From assembly GCA_020740775.1 (NCBI GenBank), contig JAHEWK010000007.1, positions 1,550,001 through 1,614,000 on the forward strand: a stretch of 64,000 bases of DNA, in the 5' to 3' direction. The position numbers were made by a program, and so were the translations under genes. Under the pieces are notes generated by a model. The model saw only the letters and a list, made by a program, of their open reading frames with translations. It was not told where the DNA came from and did not search any database. Source of the stretch: Ilyonectria destructans. Lineage: Eukaryota > Ascomycota > Sordariomycetes > Hypocreales > Nectriaceae. Shown in pieces: positions 50,670-62,532 of the stretch. Positions within the stretch are counted from its first letter, which is position 1. Each line of letters begins with the position of its first letter.

Positions 50670-51983
50670 TCACAGGTACTGGCGCACCCACTCGGCGTCG
50701 AGCCAACCGACCTTGTCAAAGGCGGTCCACAGCTTTGAGGCCTTATTAACGTCAATCTTGCATGCCTGCTGCGCATCCGTCTTGCGGAACTCTTTGCCGC
50801 TGCGCAGACACTGCAGTCGTCGCTCAAAGATGCGTCGCTTACTCGTCAGGTACGTGGCGCAGTCAAGTCTCAGATTGCCCGCCAGAGTCAGCTCGTCGGG
50901 ATGCAGGAGCATGGCGTGAGGATCGCCACTGAGATCAATCGGCTGGCCCTTCCAATCAACCTTGAGGCTGTTGGGTCGGCTCGGGAGCGAGTTCAGTGGC
51001 GGGCAGTAGTTGGGGAGCGCCTTGAAGTCCTTATCCTCACGGTTGGGGGCGACAATCCTTCGGGAAGGTTCAGGGGTCGCACTAACTCTAGGCCTAGGGG
51101 CAGCGGGTCGCATGGGGCCGGGGGTGGTGGTGGTCGCGACGGGGTGGGTTCGGATCGGGCGCGGGGCAGACTGGGGTTTCGAGACCCGGTCGACGCGCTG
51201 TGATCGTGGGGCCTTAGAAGCGACGACAGGCTTGGCCGCAGGCAGGATTGTATGGTATCGCTGTGCACCAGCTCGCCGGTCGGCCTCAAGAAGGGCGCGC
51301 TCCTTGCGCAACCATGCCTTGCGGTTGGCTGTGAAGTGCTTCATGACCTGCGACCGGAAAGTGAGGGCGAGCTCGTAGTCCTCTCGCTTAGGCGGCAGCA
51401 CTCCTGCGAAAGACGCCCGCGATCGGGCTAAAACATGGTCGTCGACAATGCGGCGGTGATCTTCGAGCTCGGTTGGGGCGAATAGAGGCGGCTGGGCCGG
51501 GCTGGATAGGATGTTGTCCTCGGCGGGATAGAGGAGAGGATCCTTGACAGCCTGGGACGGAGGAGTGGCCGGGGCCTCGGTGGTGGAAATTGGCTTGCTG
51601 TAGGGAGAGATGGGCGGTGACATGGGCATCGGGTGCTTAGCTGAAGACGACTGTGCAATGCCTGCGGATGCAGACTTGCTCATCTCCGACTGATGGTGGT
51701 GATGGCTGAAGCTGTCCAAGACGGGGTCGGGGGGCGACATCAGGCTGGTGATGTCGAACTTCTTTGAGCCCATGCCCATTGAGGCAGTGGGAACGGCGGG
51801 AGGCGCCATTGAAGTAACCGCGTGGGTGTTGCGGGGGGAATTGTTTGCCATTGTGGAAATGGTGTTTGGGGAGGGATGCTGAAAGGAAAACAGAGAAGGG
51901 GGAGAAAAATAGGATTGAGTTGTTGTTGTAGGAGTAGGAGTGGACGACGACTTGTTCTTGTCGAAAGTGGTGGAAGGTTGCAT
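50670..51983 (-). CDS. FUN19: SWIRM-domain protein, FUN19-like
   Basis: One exon encodes 437 residues from the first in-frame ATG at 51983 (the frame is open further upstream without an ATG). The N-terminal ~300 residues are Ser/Pro/Thr-rich and probably disordered, except for a charged helical stretch with EDYELALTFRSQVMKHF and AWLRKERALLEADRRAG. The C-terminal ~90 residues form the SWIRM fold: HPDELTLAGNLRLDCATYL, KRRIFERRL, then ACKIDVNKASKLWTAFDKVGWLD and the end EWVRQYL. SWIRM domains occur in chromatin proteins (SWI3, RSC8, LSD1, ADA2) and help bind DNA or nucleosomes. Yeast FUN19 and its fission-yeast relatives are poorly understood. It has a very long upstream region, as the C2H2 gene does. 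Confidence 0.87.
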   Translation of the reverse strand: MQPSTTFDKNKSSSTPTPTTTTQSYFSPPSLFSFQHPSPNTISTMANNSPRNTHAVTSMAPPAVPTASMGMGSKKFDITSLMSPPDPVLDSFSHHHHQSEMSKSASAGIAQSSSAKHPMPMSPPISPYSKPISTTEAPATPPSQAVKDPLLYPAEDNILSSPAQPPLFAPTELEDHRRIVDDHVLARSRASFAGVLPPKREDYELALTFRSQVMKHFTANRKAWLRKERALLEADRRAGAQRYHTILPAAKPVVASKAPRSQRVDRVSKPQSAPRPIRTHPVATTTTPGPMRPAAPRPRVSATPEPSRRIVAPNREDKDFKALPNYCPPLNSLPSRPNSLKVDWKGQPIDLSGDPHAMLLHPDELTLAGNLRLDCATYLTSKRRIFERRLQCLRSGKEFRKTDAQQACKIDVNKASKLWTAFDKVGWLDAEWVRQYL

Positions 51984-53008
51984 AGCGCACGGTGGTTTGT
52001 CAGCCAGGGATGGGCGACGGTCACCCTTTGTCACTGGGACTGACGTGGTTGGGTGGCGAAGCCGTTCAACGGTTCGCGAATCCAAAGTGTAGCGCAGCGA
52101 AAGCGAAAGCCTCTTGTCGGTGTGAGTCTAAAAGTATGACTCTGCCTGTTGGGTTGGCGTGTGTTTGCGTGCGAAGCGTATTGTCCTTTGATGTTATAGG
52201 CCCCAATTAGGCACTCGCTCGCTGTGAAACAGGCAGCAGGGCTGAGGCGGAGGCGATGGCGGAGTTTAGGCGGGAGTGGGGGTGTGTTTGGGTGGTAAGA
52301 CGCCCGTAGGACTCCGGAATTTAGGCGGCGGAGTTTAGAGAGGCCTGGAGCCGAAGATGGAGATTCTGCGAGATTCCGTGTTGGAAAATGGAAGGGGCAA
52401 AAGAGAAGAGGATCTTGGACGGGAGAACCGGACCAGTGGTGCCGTGGGCCAAAGTGCTTTTATTAGTATGTTGGGTTGCGAGGAGAGGACAGTTGAGAGG
52501 GAGCACAATGGTGGCTGTTGCTGTAAGTGGATGGGGTGATGTGATCCAATTGTCTGGGCGCCTGAATACGGCGGGGGTGTTTGTCGTTCAATGGGTAACA
52601 ACAACCGTATGACGGCGTGCGGTGCAATTGTTGCGATGGGGCATCCGATTGTGAGATGGGCGAATAATGGGCAGCATGGGCAGACTGCGGCGCAAATGGT
52701 GCTCAACTGGCGACACTTGCTAGAGCAAACGGGGGGCTGTCGGAGGCCCAAGCTGGCGCTGTCGATGCGTGGCGGACCGGGGTTTGCGAGTGGTGGGACG
52801 GGGACCGTATGACTTTTGACGACAATGACTCTCCAGCTGGTCGTCTAGGCAGTCAGTTTGCACGGCGACCTGACGACTTTTCGGTCGGGCGAGGATGATG
52901 ATGTGGCAGACAGCCGAGCCCAGGGTTGGCGCAGGGTGCTTCTGCGAGAGACGGGGATCTGGGGACCGCGGACAGACAGCCGATTCGACTGGCCTGCTCT
53001 CAGGGGGG

Positions 53009-53110
53009 GTGATTGATGAATTTGATTGATTGAATTGACTTGAATTGGGATTGGGATTGATCGATTGATTTGAGGCGATGCAAGCGATGCGATGCGATGA
53101 TGAATTGATT
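53009..53110. repeat. GATT/GATGC short-repeat tract
   Basis: Imperfect GATTGATT, GAATTGA and GCGATGC units follow one another over about 100 bp upstream of the FUN19-like gene. Confidence 0.65.
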
Positions 53111-55649
53111 TCACTGAAAATTTGGGGGGGCGGTTTGCGCGCGTGTGCGCATACAGAGCCACACACACACAGGACAACGCAGACAACGCACACAGGGGGG
53201 TGAGAGATCGCAAACACACGTAAGAGCGAGGCGATGCAAGTTGAGGTTGGTATTCCCCAGTGATTGAGATTGACAGAGAGATTGTGTGAATGGAGTTGAA
53301 GAAGAAAGAGGAGGCAGGCGGGAGGAGAGAGAGGAAGAGAAGAAGTACTGTAGTGCGGCTGTCACACCCCTCAGCAACCAATGTCCGATTGGGAATGGAT
53401 TGGGTCGCAACAGGAAACCAAACTTGTGAGAGACCAGAGTCGGAGGAGGGTCCGAATGAACAAGCCTGGCTGGTGGGCGATGGCTAATACACCGGCGGGC
53501 AGACAGGTGTAGGCGTAGGAAGGGCAGCAGCGTCCTCAACGCAGTAGTCAGAGAAGAGGGGAGGGGGTGGGTGTGGGGGTGCCAGTGGAACGAGATATCG
53601 ATTGATGATGGTGATGATGGCCGGTGCTAGCGATGCGATGCAGCGGGGAGATTGGCGCCAGCTGGGTTTCTCTTTGTCGTCCGAGATGGAGATTCGGTTG
53701 AGTGTTGGCGGGCGGTGGTGAGAAAGGAAAGGAGAAGGAGAGAGAAGGAGAGAGAAGAGAACGGACGGAGAAGAGGGTGGTACAAGACGGAGGTGATGAC
53801 TGATGAATTGGACGGGGAGTGATGAGCAATGGGCAATGGGCAATGGCCTTCTCTCTCACACTTTGTGTCTGGCAACCTTTGCTTTGGCGACCCTTTGCTG
53901 TGATGGACCGCGCGCTCTCACACCCTTCACTTCACTCACACTCACCACAGACACGGACGGCCGACATTATGAGGTGGCGTCCTGTGAGAGCAGGAGGCAG
54001 GGCGGGAAGGAGGGAGGGTGGGTACCTCGCATCGACCAGAGTGGAGCTGCGTCGGTGGGGAGGGTGTGAGCGGAGGGATGGGAAACGTGGGTTGTGAGTG
54101 CGAGTGCAGCAGCAGGGACAAATAATGTGACTATGCGACCACGATGCAACGATGCAAGATGCGATAATCCCACTCCCTCTCTCTGCCTCCCTGGCCTCCC
54201 TGGCCCCCAAAAAGAATTGGCCAGAAGGACGCTGTGGCCAATGGACCCCACCCAATAGATCCATCGCGGTTCCTTCCTTCCTTCTGTGTGCGCCCCCTCC
54301 TCCTTTCCCCTTGCACCAGCTGCCCAGCGTTGGCTGGACCGCAGCGCAGGACAGAGGCTGACGCTGGACCTGGGCTGCCTGCAGGCGCCTGCATGCTCTG
54401 TAGGCTACTGCAGTTCCCAGTAGCAGTTTGCCCAGCGCCCGGTTCCCAGTTTCCCTCCGGTTCACGGGCAGGCGGCCAGCCACAAACATCAATGGCAAGG
54501 GCATAAAGGGGGCCCCGGCGCATTGGGGTCCTGGGCTGTGAATTGTTCATCCCAACATCTGCTTGACCGACGACGCAAGCGCGCAATGCGCTGAAGGAGA
54601 CCCTTTTGGTGGCATGGCACGGCATGGCCATGTCACCCGTCATTGTAAAGGCGACATCGGGGCACACTTTGGAATCAAAAATCTACCTGCTACGCCCACG
54701 CCTCTCCTCCTTGTCGGTCGAGCCAGTCAGGTGTGAATCGCACCCTCCAGACGCCCAAGATCCAGGTCATCAGGGGACCGCCCATCAGCCGCGGGGCGTG
54801 TGATTCGCGATGCGCCCCCAGGCTGACCCCCCAAAAATATCCATCAAAGTGTGGCTGCTGTTGCTTCCTTTGTCGTCCTCCACATAGTAGTAGGTTGCCT
54901 TGTCTTCGGTGGGCAGTCCGTCGTGCGACAAACCCCCTCCTCCGTGTCCGTGTCTCTCACTCGTGTCGCTCGTGTCTCTCGTGTTTCCCGGCCAGCCAAT
55001 TGCGCACCAATTGCTAAACCAGCTTGGGGCTTCAGCTAGGCTGTCTACCCTCCATGTCTCGCATTACCTTTTGCGCTGAAGATATGACTGGCTTTTTGGT
55101 CTATGCCTGTTCAATTACTTGCGCAGTGTCTCTGATTGTGCTGTGCATGTGAAAGTCCATGTCTGGGTTTGTTGTGTGAGTGGGTACCTATAGGTGGAGC
55201 ACAATGACGAAGCGAAAGGGCTCAAAGAGAGAGCGAGGGGTCTGAAATGGCGGAGAGGAAGCGCAGCAATGCAGAGTCGGCCAGAGGGCCCAGGACTGAC
55301 GAGTCCTAGGACGTGCATCCGCCACAGTCCAAGAAGCGCCAGGCAAAGACAGCGACGCCCGGCCATGAACCATGCCAGGGCAATTGATGCGCATTAGTGG
55401 CCGATGGAAACACCGACTAAGATGAGGCACTGCATGCTTACCTTCCCTCCTTCGTCAGAGCACACAGCAAGAGATGGGGGTCGGACGTGATATTGGCCTG
55501 TTAGCCAGCTGGACCCTGCGGGGGAGGTTGTGGGAAGCGGCTGATGGGAAGAGAGCAGCCAGCCAAGTCGCCCAATTCCTCGTCTTGAGGCTGCAGACCG
55601 TCCAAAGTGTACGCGCGCATCGCGTGCCAGCCACGGTAGACTTCGACAT

Positions 55650-55706
55650 CCAGCCCTTCAGCCATCCAGCCATCCAGCCAGCCATGTCCAGCATCCAGCC
55701 CTCCAT
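55650..55706. repeat. CATCCAGC(C) tandem repeat
   Basis: About six imperfect copies of CATCCAGCC lie in tandem in the gene-poor region. No coding role is apparent. Confidence 0.65.
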
Positions 55707-57193
55707 CTGGCTCACTGGAGGCGCTCGTGGCTTGGTCAGGAAGGGCAACGTCCACGAGGCCCGGCGCCAAAAAGCTTCCCAGAGGACGATGAGTGATCAG
55801 CCTCTGGTCCTCTAGTCGTCTTGCCTCCCATCCACTACCCATCCAACCATCCCATCACGTCCCATCGCGTCCTCCCAATGCGCGGCCAAGATACTGGCGG
55901 CAGATGCGCGTCGTGCCTTGTCCACCGGCATAACACCAAAGACACATGCCCATGCCCATCGAGAATAGGGTCGCACTGATAACTACCCGTCTGTCAATCA
56001 TGGTCAGTCGGGCCACGCCACGAGGGGACCACGGCCCACCACCACCATCAACAAACCTGACCCAGGACCAGTAACTCCATCCATCTAGACTATCTATCCG
56101 TATCTATCCGTCTATCGTCTAACTTACCCGTCAACCCGTCTCTTTCCTACGCGATTGCGCTCATCATCACCATCGCCGCCTTCGGCCGCTTCGCCATCCG
56201 GACGTCTCTACTTACCCCTCACGTTTCTTTTTTAGGACAAAACATGGTTTCGCCCAAGGAGAAAATACCGAGCATGGGGGCGCATCGGAGGGGTGTGGTT
56301 GGTTTTCGGGGGCGTGTGCTCTTTGCTTGTGACGGTTGTGTCTTGAACTACGAACCTAGCCGCTCCTCTTTTCGGTGCCCGATGCCCAATGGTTTGGTGA
56401 TGCTGGGCGCCAACCGCTTTCGCTCCATGGCTGGTTATGCGTGTTATGTGCTTGTGTTTGTGTCTGCTCTCTCACTGTCTTGCACTCTCAACAAGAACAA
56501 GCATCATAATGTACCGCCCCTCATCTCATCTCGTCCGCCATCTTGGTCCTCCGCCCGTCTCCCCTGCCTTGTCTTGCGTGCCCTGGTCTTCATACTCAAC
56601 GCCCCTCTGTCAATGGTCAACGGGACCTAGTTAGCGCGTTCTGGGTTCAACATTAGGCACGTATTAGGTTTGCTGACGGAGCATTTCGAAGGCATTCATT
56701 CATCCATAATCGCCCGTCATCCACTAACACCTCTACCAACCAGTCTCCCCCCATGCCAGCCGGGCAAGTAGGTACACATCCCACAATATGTCCGAACAAG
56801 TTACGTAGAGCGTATTGATCCCCCAGCAGGACCCTTCCTGGGCGGGTTTCCCTGGGCTTGGGTTATGCTGTAGCTTGTGCCGCCCGCCCGCTTGGCGCGC
56901 TGCATCTCGTCAATCGGGCCCGCTTCCAGACCCTTTGTTTTGCACCCCCGCCCGCCAATGCCAAATATCAATGCCAATGCCCACCGCGCCAACGACTTCA
57001 TCTGTGGACAACTTCATTGTTGTGACGCCGGTGCTGGCGCAAACGTGAGAGCAGCAGGCTCATCAATTGACAAGCTGCCCTGTAGTACGGATTCCGCGAC
57101 CTGCGTCTTGCCGCGAGTGCCATCTCCGCACGCCGCGCTGGGCTACGCAATCCATTGGAACCTGTTCGTTCGTCCCGTCCCATGTCTCCTCTC

Positions 57194-57230
57194 CCGCCTC
57201 CGTTTCCGCCTCCGCCTCCGCCTCCGTCGC
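57194..57230. repeat. CCGCCT hexanucleotide repeat
   Basis: About six copies of a CCGCCT/CCGTTT hexanucleotide. Similar simple repeats (GCGCGA at 58337-58366) lie close by. Confidence 0.65.
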
Positions 57231-59674
57231 CCCCGTCCTCACCATCTCATCTCCCACCCGCCTTGAACAGGCCCCGCGCGTGACTGGTTGCTAGAGGGGA
57301 GGTGGCAGGCCTCCGCCTTCAGAATGAGCACAGCGAAGAGGCTAGGCTCATCCCATCAGATCAGCCTGGGCAGGGCATGTATGTACTCCTGTGCTGGATT
57401 CCGTATTCCGTATCTATCCCGTACCAGGGTACCACCGCTGCCAATTCCAAATTGCCCTCTCTCGCGTGTACTAGGGACTTCTTAGGCGTACCGAGCCCTG
57501 CTCCCCTAACATCCCCTGCCTGTCCTGCTCTACCTGCCCTACTCCTGGGTACTTTGGACTCTTCCTGACCATCCTCCCGCCCTCTCTCTCCCCACGCACC
57601 GACGATGTGAGTCACAGGATATGGAGAAACAGGCTGCGTCCGCCTCAGACGCACACTAGAGGCCGAAACAAGGCCTGACGCCAAGCCCTCCTCGGATTAG
57701 TGGCTGTTCATGGGTGGGTCATTTGAGGCCCATTGGACCCTTTGGGGCCATCTAGAGCCTTTTGGGGCCATGGCAGGGGGGCAGCTGCACTGGACGGGGG
57801 GGTGGCGTGGGCTATCGATAAGAGTCCGCCATCTCCACAGCGCACAGCCCAAGCCAAGCGGGGATGCCTACATCTGATGGGATGGCTTTTTATTGCACAT
57901 TTGCCAATTGCCAACGTCATCATCCTTGACCGGGCCATGACATGAGCCGACATAGTAGGACGGCGGATTCGGGAGCGTGGGCTTAGGCTTGATGCACAAC
58001 GGAACGCAAAGAAGAAAGGGAAGAAGAGAAAGAGAACGCAGTCAGCTGCGAGTCACTGCCGCATCGATTCGCTGTTCAATGGGTCGTTGAATGCCTCCCA
58101 GCATCCCATCGCATCCTGTCGCATCCTGTCGCGATGGGGGAACTGGGGTGCTGGTGTGCCTCCCCGTCGCAATTGGATGTCCGGCGGCGCAAACTTGGCC
58201 CGTGGCAATACTTCGCCTTCCAACGCACCAGACTGCCAATGGCATTATGCTTCGTACCGCCTCCTCATCGGAGTTGGACGGGGTTATGCTTCCCCTCATT
58301 CCCAACTCCGAGAGAGCGAACAGGTCCGAGTGAGCCGGCGCGCGCGCGAGCGCGAGCGCGAGCGAAGCAAACAAACTAGACGGGCCGTAAATATAGGGGA
58401 GGAGAAATTGATCACATCAGCAAGGAATTACCCTACTGGGGGCGACGGATTGGAAGGATGAGCCATCCGAGCCGAGAAGCCAGCCGAAACCCTTTTTGAT
58501 GCAGCCAGCCTGGGCGAAGCCTGGTCTGGATCGCATCCCCGCCATCAGCCAGTGCAGCACTCACAACACATTTGCATAGCTATGCACATCCACCCATGCC
58601 GTTCAACGTGCAGGGGCAAGACGGAGGACAACGCAGCCAAAAAGAATCCACCGTCCCGATATTTCCCCATTCTCAACCCGGATTTCTACCTCCAGGTAAG
58701 AGGTTGCCTCCTGTCGGTGTCTTTTGCTCCGGAACCCTGGGAGCGAACTGGGGCGAATCCGGCAGCATCTTGTTCTCTCTGCCACAGTCCTCTCTCTCGC
58801 ACACCCCTCCACGGCTCCATCCCACGTCCTAGAGTCAGTCTTGTCTGTTTGGTGGTGAGCATTGGAGGACCACATGACCCCCCTTTTACGTCCCCCAGGC
58901 CTTCTCCGTCCTCCTGTGGCAGGCATGCGTTATCAGTATGGTAGGTAAGACTCGATATCGCGGCCTCCCTATGGTTCACATGTGCAGAGAGAGGTGCCAA
59001 GGCAGGGACGCCTTCCACCCACCACCACAGTGCTGGGAGGGCTGGTCCGCGGCCTGGGGTGCCGGGCTTCCAATCTTTCCCCTCCCTTGTGAAACGGCCC
59101 GCTCGCGCGCACCCTCCATCTGTTCTAATGGGTGACCGTGGTGGCTGATTGCTTTGGTAGGCAACCCCAATGGGACCGGAAGGGTAACACGCAAAGCATG
59201 ACGGGGACGGGTGACGCTAGCACCTGTCACTTGACCGCCTCGGTCTGAGACAATGGAGTCTGAGCCTCTCTCTAGTGTAGAGCCTGAGTTTGAGTCTGAG
59301 TCTACCGAAGTGATTGCGGGTGTTAGTGCGAGTTGCTATCGGGAAGAATTGGAACAATGGGGCATGTGAGTTCTCTGGGTGGTTACGTCAGTGGGCGGCG
59401 ACCTTGTCGTCACGTTCCCTCCGTTTTCCTCCCACTTGCAACTGATAACTGAGGGCGCCTTGCGCGTCTAGGACTCCCGGAGAAGCACGCCAGGGCATTC
59501 CTCCCGATGGCCCCTCCGGCAACGAACGGTAGTCGTGCACCCACATACGCCCAATGGGTCTAGACACAGGTGCTGTGGACGGCGGGCAATCGAGGGTTTG
59601 CATGCGCTACGGAAGACGTCATGTAGCCATGCCTTGTTTGGCCTGCGCTTGTTGCGCGTGCGGGCGTGATCGTG

Positions 59675-59730
59675 GCCATTTCCATTGGTATTGACATCGG
59701 TATTGGCATTGGTGTTGGTATTGGCGTTGG
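59675..59730. repeat. ATTGGT/ATTGGC hexanucleotide repeat
   Basis: Roughly nine imperfect ATTGGT-like hexamers. Because the period is a multiple of three, it stays open in several frames and creates chance open frames of alternating residues. Confidence 0.65.
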
Positions 59731-62532
59731 AGGTTGGTCCTTGGGGTTGTTGGTGAGAACCCCGCCGTGACAGTTTCCATACCCCACCCCCATCACTTCG
59801 TGTGTTCGTAAATGGTGCATGGTTATGTCTCTGAATAAGTACGTGCAGTATCAAGAGCTTATCAGTCTGGTGACTGCAGTTGTCCCATGCGCAATTGTCT
59901 CTAGCATGTCTCTCTCTGATGTCTTACATTGGAATGAGTTGCAGGATGGGTCACTTGGTGCCGTTCCTTATCGTTTATCACCCCTCCTTCCCTTCACAGC
60001 ATCTCAGACGTCTCATCACCTCTCCCGTCGGTCTTACCTAGGTAGGTAGGTATAGCTATCAATGTTGCTATGGTTGTTGTTGCGCCTGCCCCTCCTGGTA
60101 GACAACCTTCTTCTCAATCCTCAACATACAACGTCCTACAAACTCGGGAGAAAGTTGGTTCCCTTTTCTTCGTCCTTTGAGGCTTTTGTTCCTTCAACAC
60201 TTCTTACTCCCCCCTCAATGCAGTAACGAACCATTTATTTCAAACTATTGATGCACCGTCCAGCATGGGACGTCTATGACTGGACATCCATCGCCGGCCA
60301 GGCAAGCGCCTGCGCCAACACCGCGACCAGCACCAACACCAGTACAACAAGTGCTGCGCCGTCGCCGACTCCCCCAACCCTCCCCTCAATGAAAATGGAG
60401 CCAGAGATCCGGTCCTCGGCGTGCTTTCCGCCCAATGGTTCGGTTCCCCGCCGCTCCGGTTAGATTCGGGCCGCGGTCACGGATCTCACACGTCCGAAGC
60501 GTTGTTGCAGTTGCAAAACATTGCAAAAATACAGCAAAGTAATTCGGATCAAGTACCGACCTTGTCCGTGTCCAGGGCGCTCGCTGTCTTCTACATGAAG
60601 GAGTCCTCGCTGAGGATGTGCCCATCTAGCAAACCACAATGATGCCGCTTACAACAACACAACGGGAGTGGTTATAGTCTCACTCCCCTCCCGCAGGCGC
60701 CATGCTGCTCCACTGTCCGGAGCCACCTCCATCAACGGACGGCCCCACCGCCCGAGCCTAAAGCTGGAGCCCTGCTGCGAGCTGCGAGAGAGTCGTGGCT
60801 ACGGCACCGGGGCGGGGATGGAGGGGTTGAGGGTCCAGACGGTTGCGAACAACAGCACAAGCAGCAGCAGTATGATGCATTCCAATGCCAATGACTCCCC
60901 AATGGCCCCAGCACAGGCCCAATAGACGGTGAGTGAGTCGTTCCAGATGCAAAATGCCCCAGCCTAGGCGGTCAAGCGCAACGCAGTGCAGCACCGCACA
61001 TGGCGCATCCTCCAGAGGTGCCCCCCAAGCGTAGTAAAGTACCGTGAATTGGCGGCGCTTTTGCGTCAATCAATTCAACCCGCCATGCAATTCTGACGTA
61101 GCCAGAGCCCTTCCTCGGCGCGTGTCGCTTTTTGCTTGGGCCCCATCTCTAGCCCCGCTGAACCACCAAGACCACCCATCCACGATTCTTTTTACGTCCA
61201 GGTTGGCAACTCTCTGGTCGCAGGGCCAGGCCCTCCTTTTTTTCGCCTTCCCCTGGATGGATGGCTGGCGTGATGCGCTGTCAGTACGACAGCCGAGCAT
61301 CATGCCGTGGATCCAGCTGCATGAGTTGCAATCTCGCGGGCCCGGCATGCCACCCCTCTACCACTATCCAGCCTCTCCCGTTTGCCCGCAACAGTCGATC
61401 ATGTTACTATCGAGGCCTGACTCGACGGAATCGTTTCAGATGCCCATCGTCCGAGCCCAGCTTTTGTTGCAGAAATTTAGGCCCTGCGGTGGGGACAGGC
61501 AGTTTACGAAGTACTTTGCAGCATCGCGTAGCATTGGCAGTGGCATTGGCATTGCATTGGCCTCATTTCTTCTAGTTGTGATTCTATAAACTGGGCGTTG
61601 CTTAGATGCCCCCAGGTTCAGCCTCGGCGTTATTGCCTTTCAACTCGGGCAGTCTATTCAATGCCTAACTTAGATGCACTCCGCAGCAATGTGCAATGGG
61701 TGTGTGCGCAATGCCGGTTGCTCTGCTCACGCTGCCTAGCGGTTGGCCTCACTTCTGCTCTGTCTACACATTTGCGCCTCAGCGTACCAGAATTGACTTT
61801 GTCACATTTCTGGCTGCGCGCCCAACCAAGTATTGACGGGAAACCCCTGTCTCTTTGCTTCAGCCTGCTGTCATACCAGACCAGTCATCTAGGGCGGACG
61901 GTGTTGCGGAAAATGCACCAGTCTCGCCTACGCCACCAGGTTCCGGCTTCCTTTTGATCGTCGCCTAGCGCAGGGATGCACCCTCACACCGAGACGCCAT
62001 GAATCCTGGTTTTGCCCTGGCGTGGTCCGTGTCAACGTCGTCGCGGTCACATCTGAAGTCGGCGCATTGTTGGGCAACCGCGCCGTGGTGCCTCTCAAGC
62101 GTTCAGTGTCGAGAGTCAAGCCATCATTTGCCAATGGTTCCGGGTGCCTAGCCACCAGAACCAGGCTCCTGGATGCCACCAGAAGTAGTGCGCCACCACT
62201 TCATAATGTATCGTATGGGTACGCGCAGCCCGCGCTCCGATCCCCTTGCGTGTAGCACGAGTATTATTGTCGCCTTGCATTCATCTCGGGGTTAGTGTTG
62301 TACACAAGCCGTCAGATCAATGCGTTGCTCGACAAAACACTAGGCATCCGGGACTCAATCTGAGGGAGCACAGGACTGCGCGTAGCCCAATCTGTGGAGG
62401 CATACTTCGCCATGGCGGTCCGAGGCTGGAGTCTTCTGCCTTGATAGCCAACCAGCATGATGTGGCGATGGCCACCACTGCCTAGATCCAGCCCTCTCGT
62501 GATGCTCCAATATGATGCGTCCGTAGTGTCCG

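Larger units (their letters stand above)
51984..62532. other. 10.5 kb gene-poor region upstream of the FUN19-like gene
   Basis: No open frame shows a recognisable domain; the longest are below about 190 codons, overlap on several strands and have skewed low-complexity composition. The segment at 52.0-54.0 kb is GA-rich on the plus strand, which is CT-rich on the FUN19 strand, and is likely its promoter and leader. Several short tandem repeats occur. Non-coding RNA genes or an unrecognised small-protein gene cannot be excluded by eye. Confidence 0.5.

Noticed and set aside
56244..56630. Open frame of 128 codons with a hydrophobic stretch
   Set aside because: No homology is recognised, no splice partners are seen and it lies in low-complexity intergenic DNA; too weak to call a gene.
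59468..59854. Open frame with alternating Asn/Thr repeat
   Set aside because: It is created by the ATTGGT hexamer repeat, which remains open in more than one frame.
60000..61600. Several ORFs of 80-180 codons with possible membrane-like tails
   Set aside because: No start context, exon chain or domain distinguishes them from chance frames.
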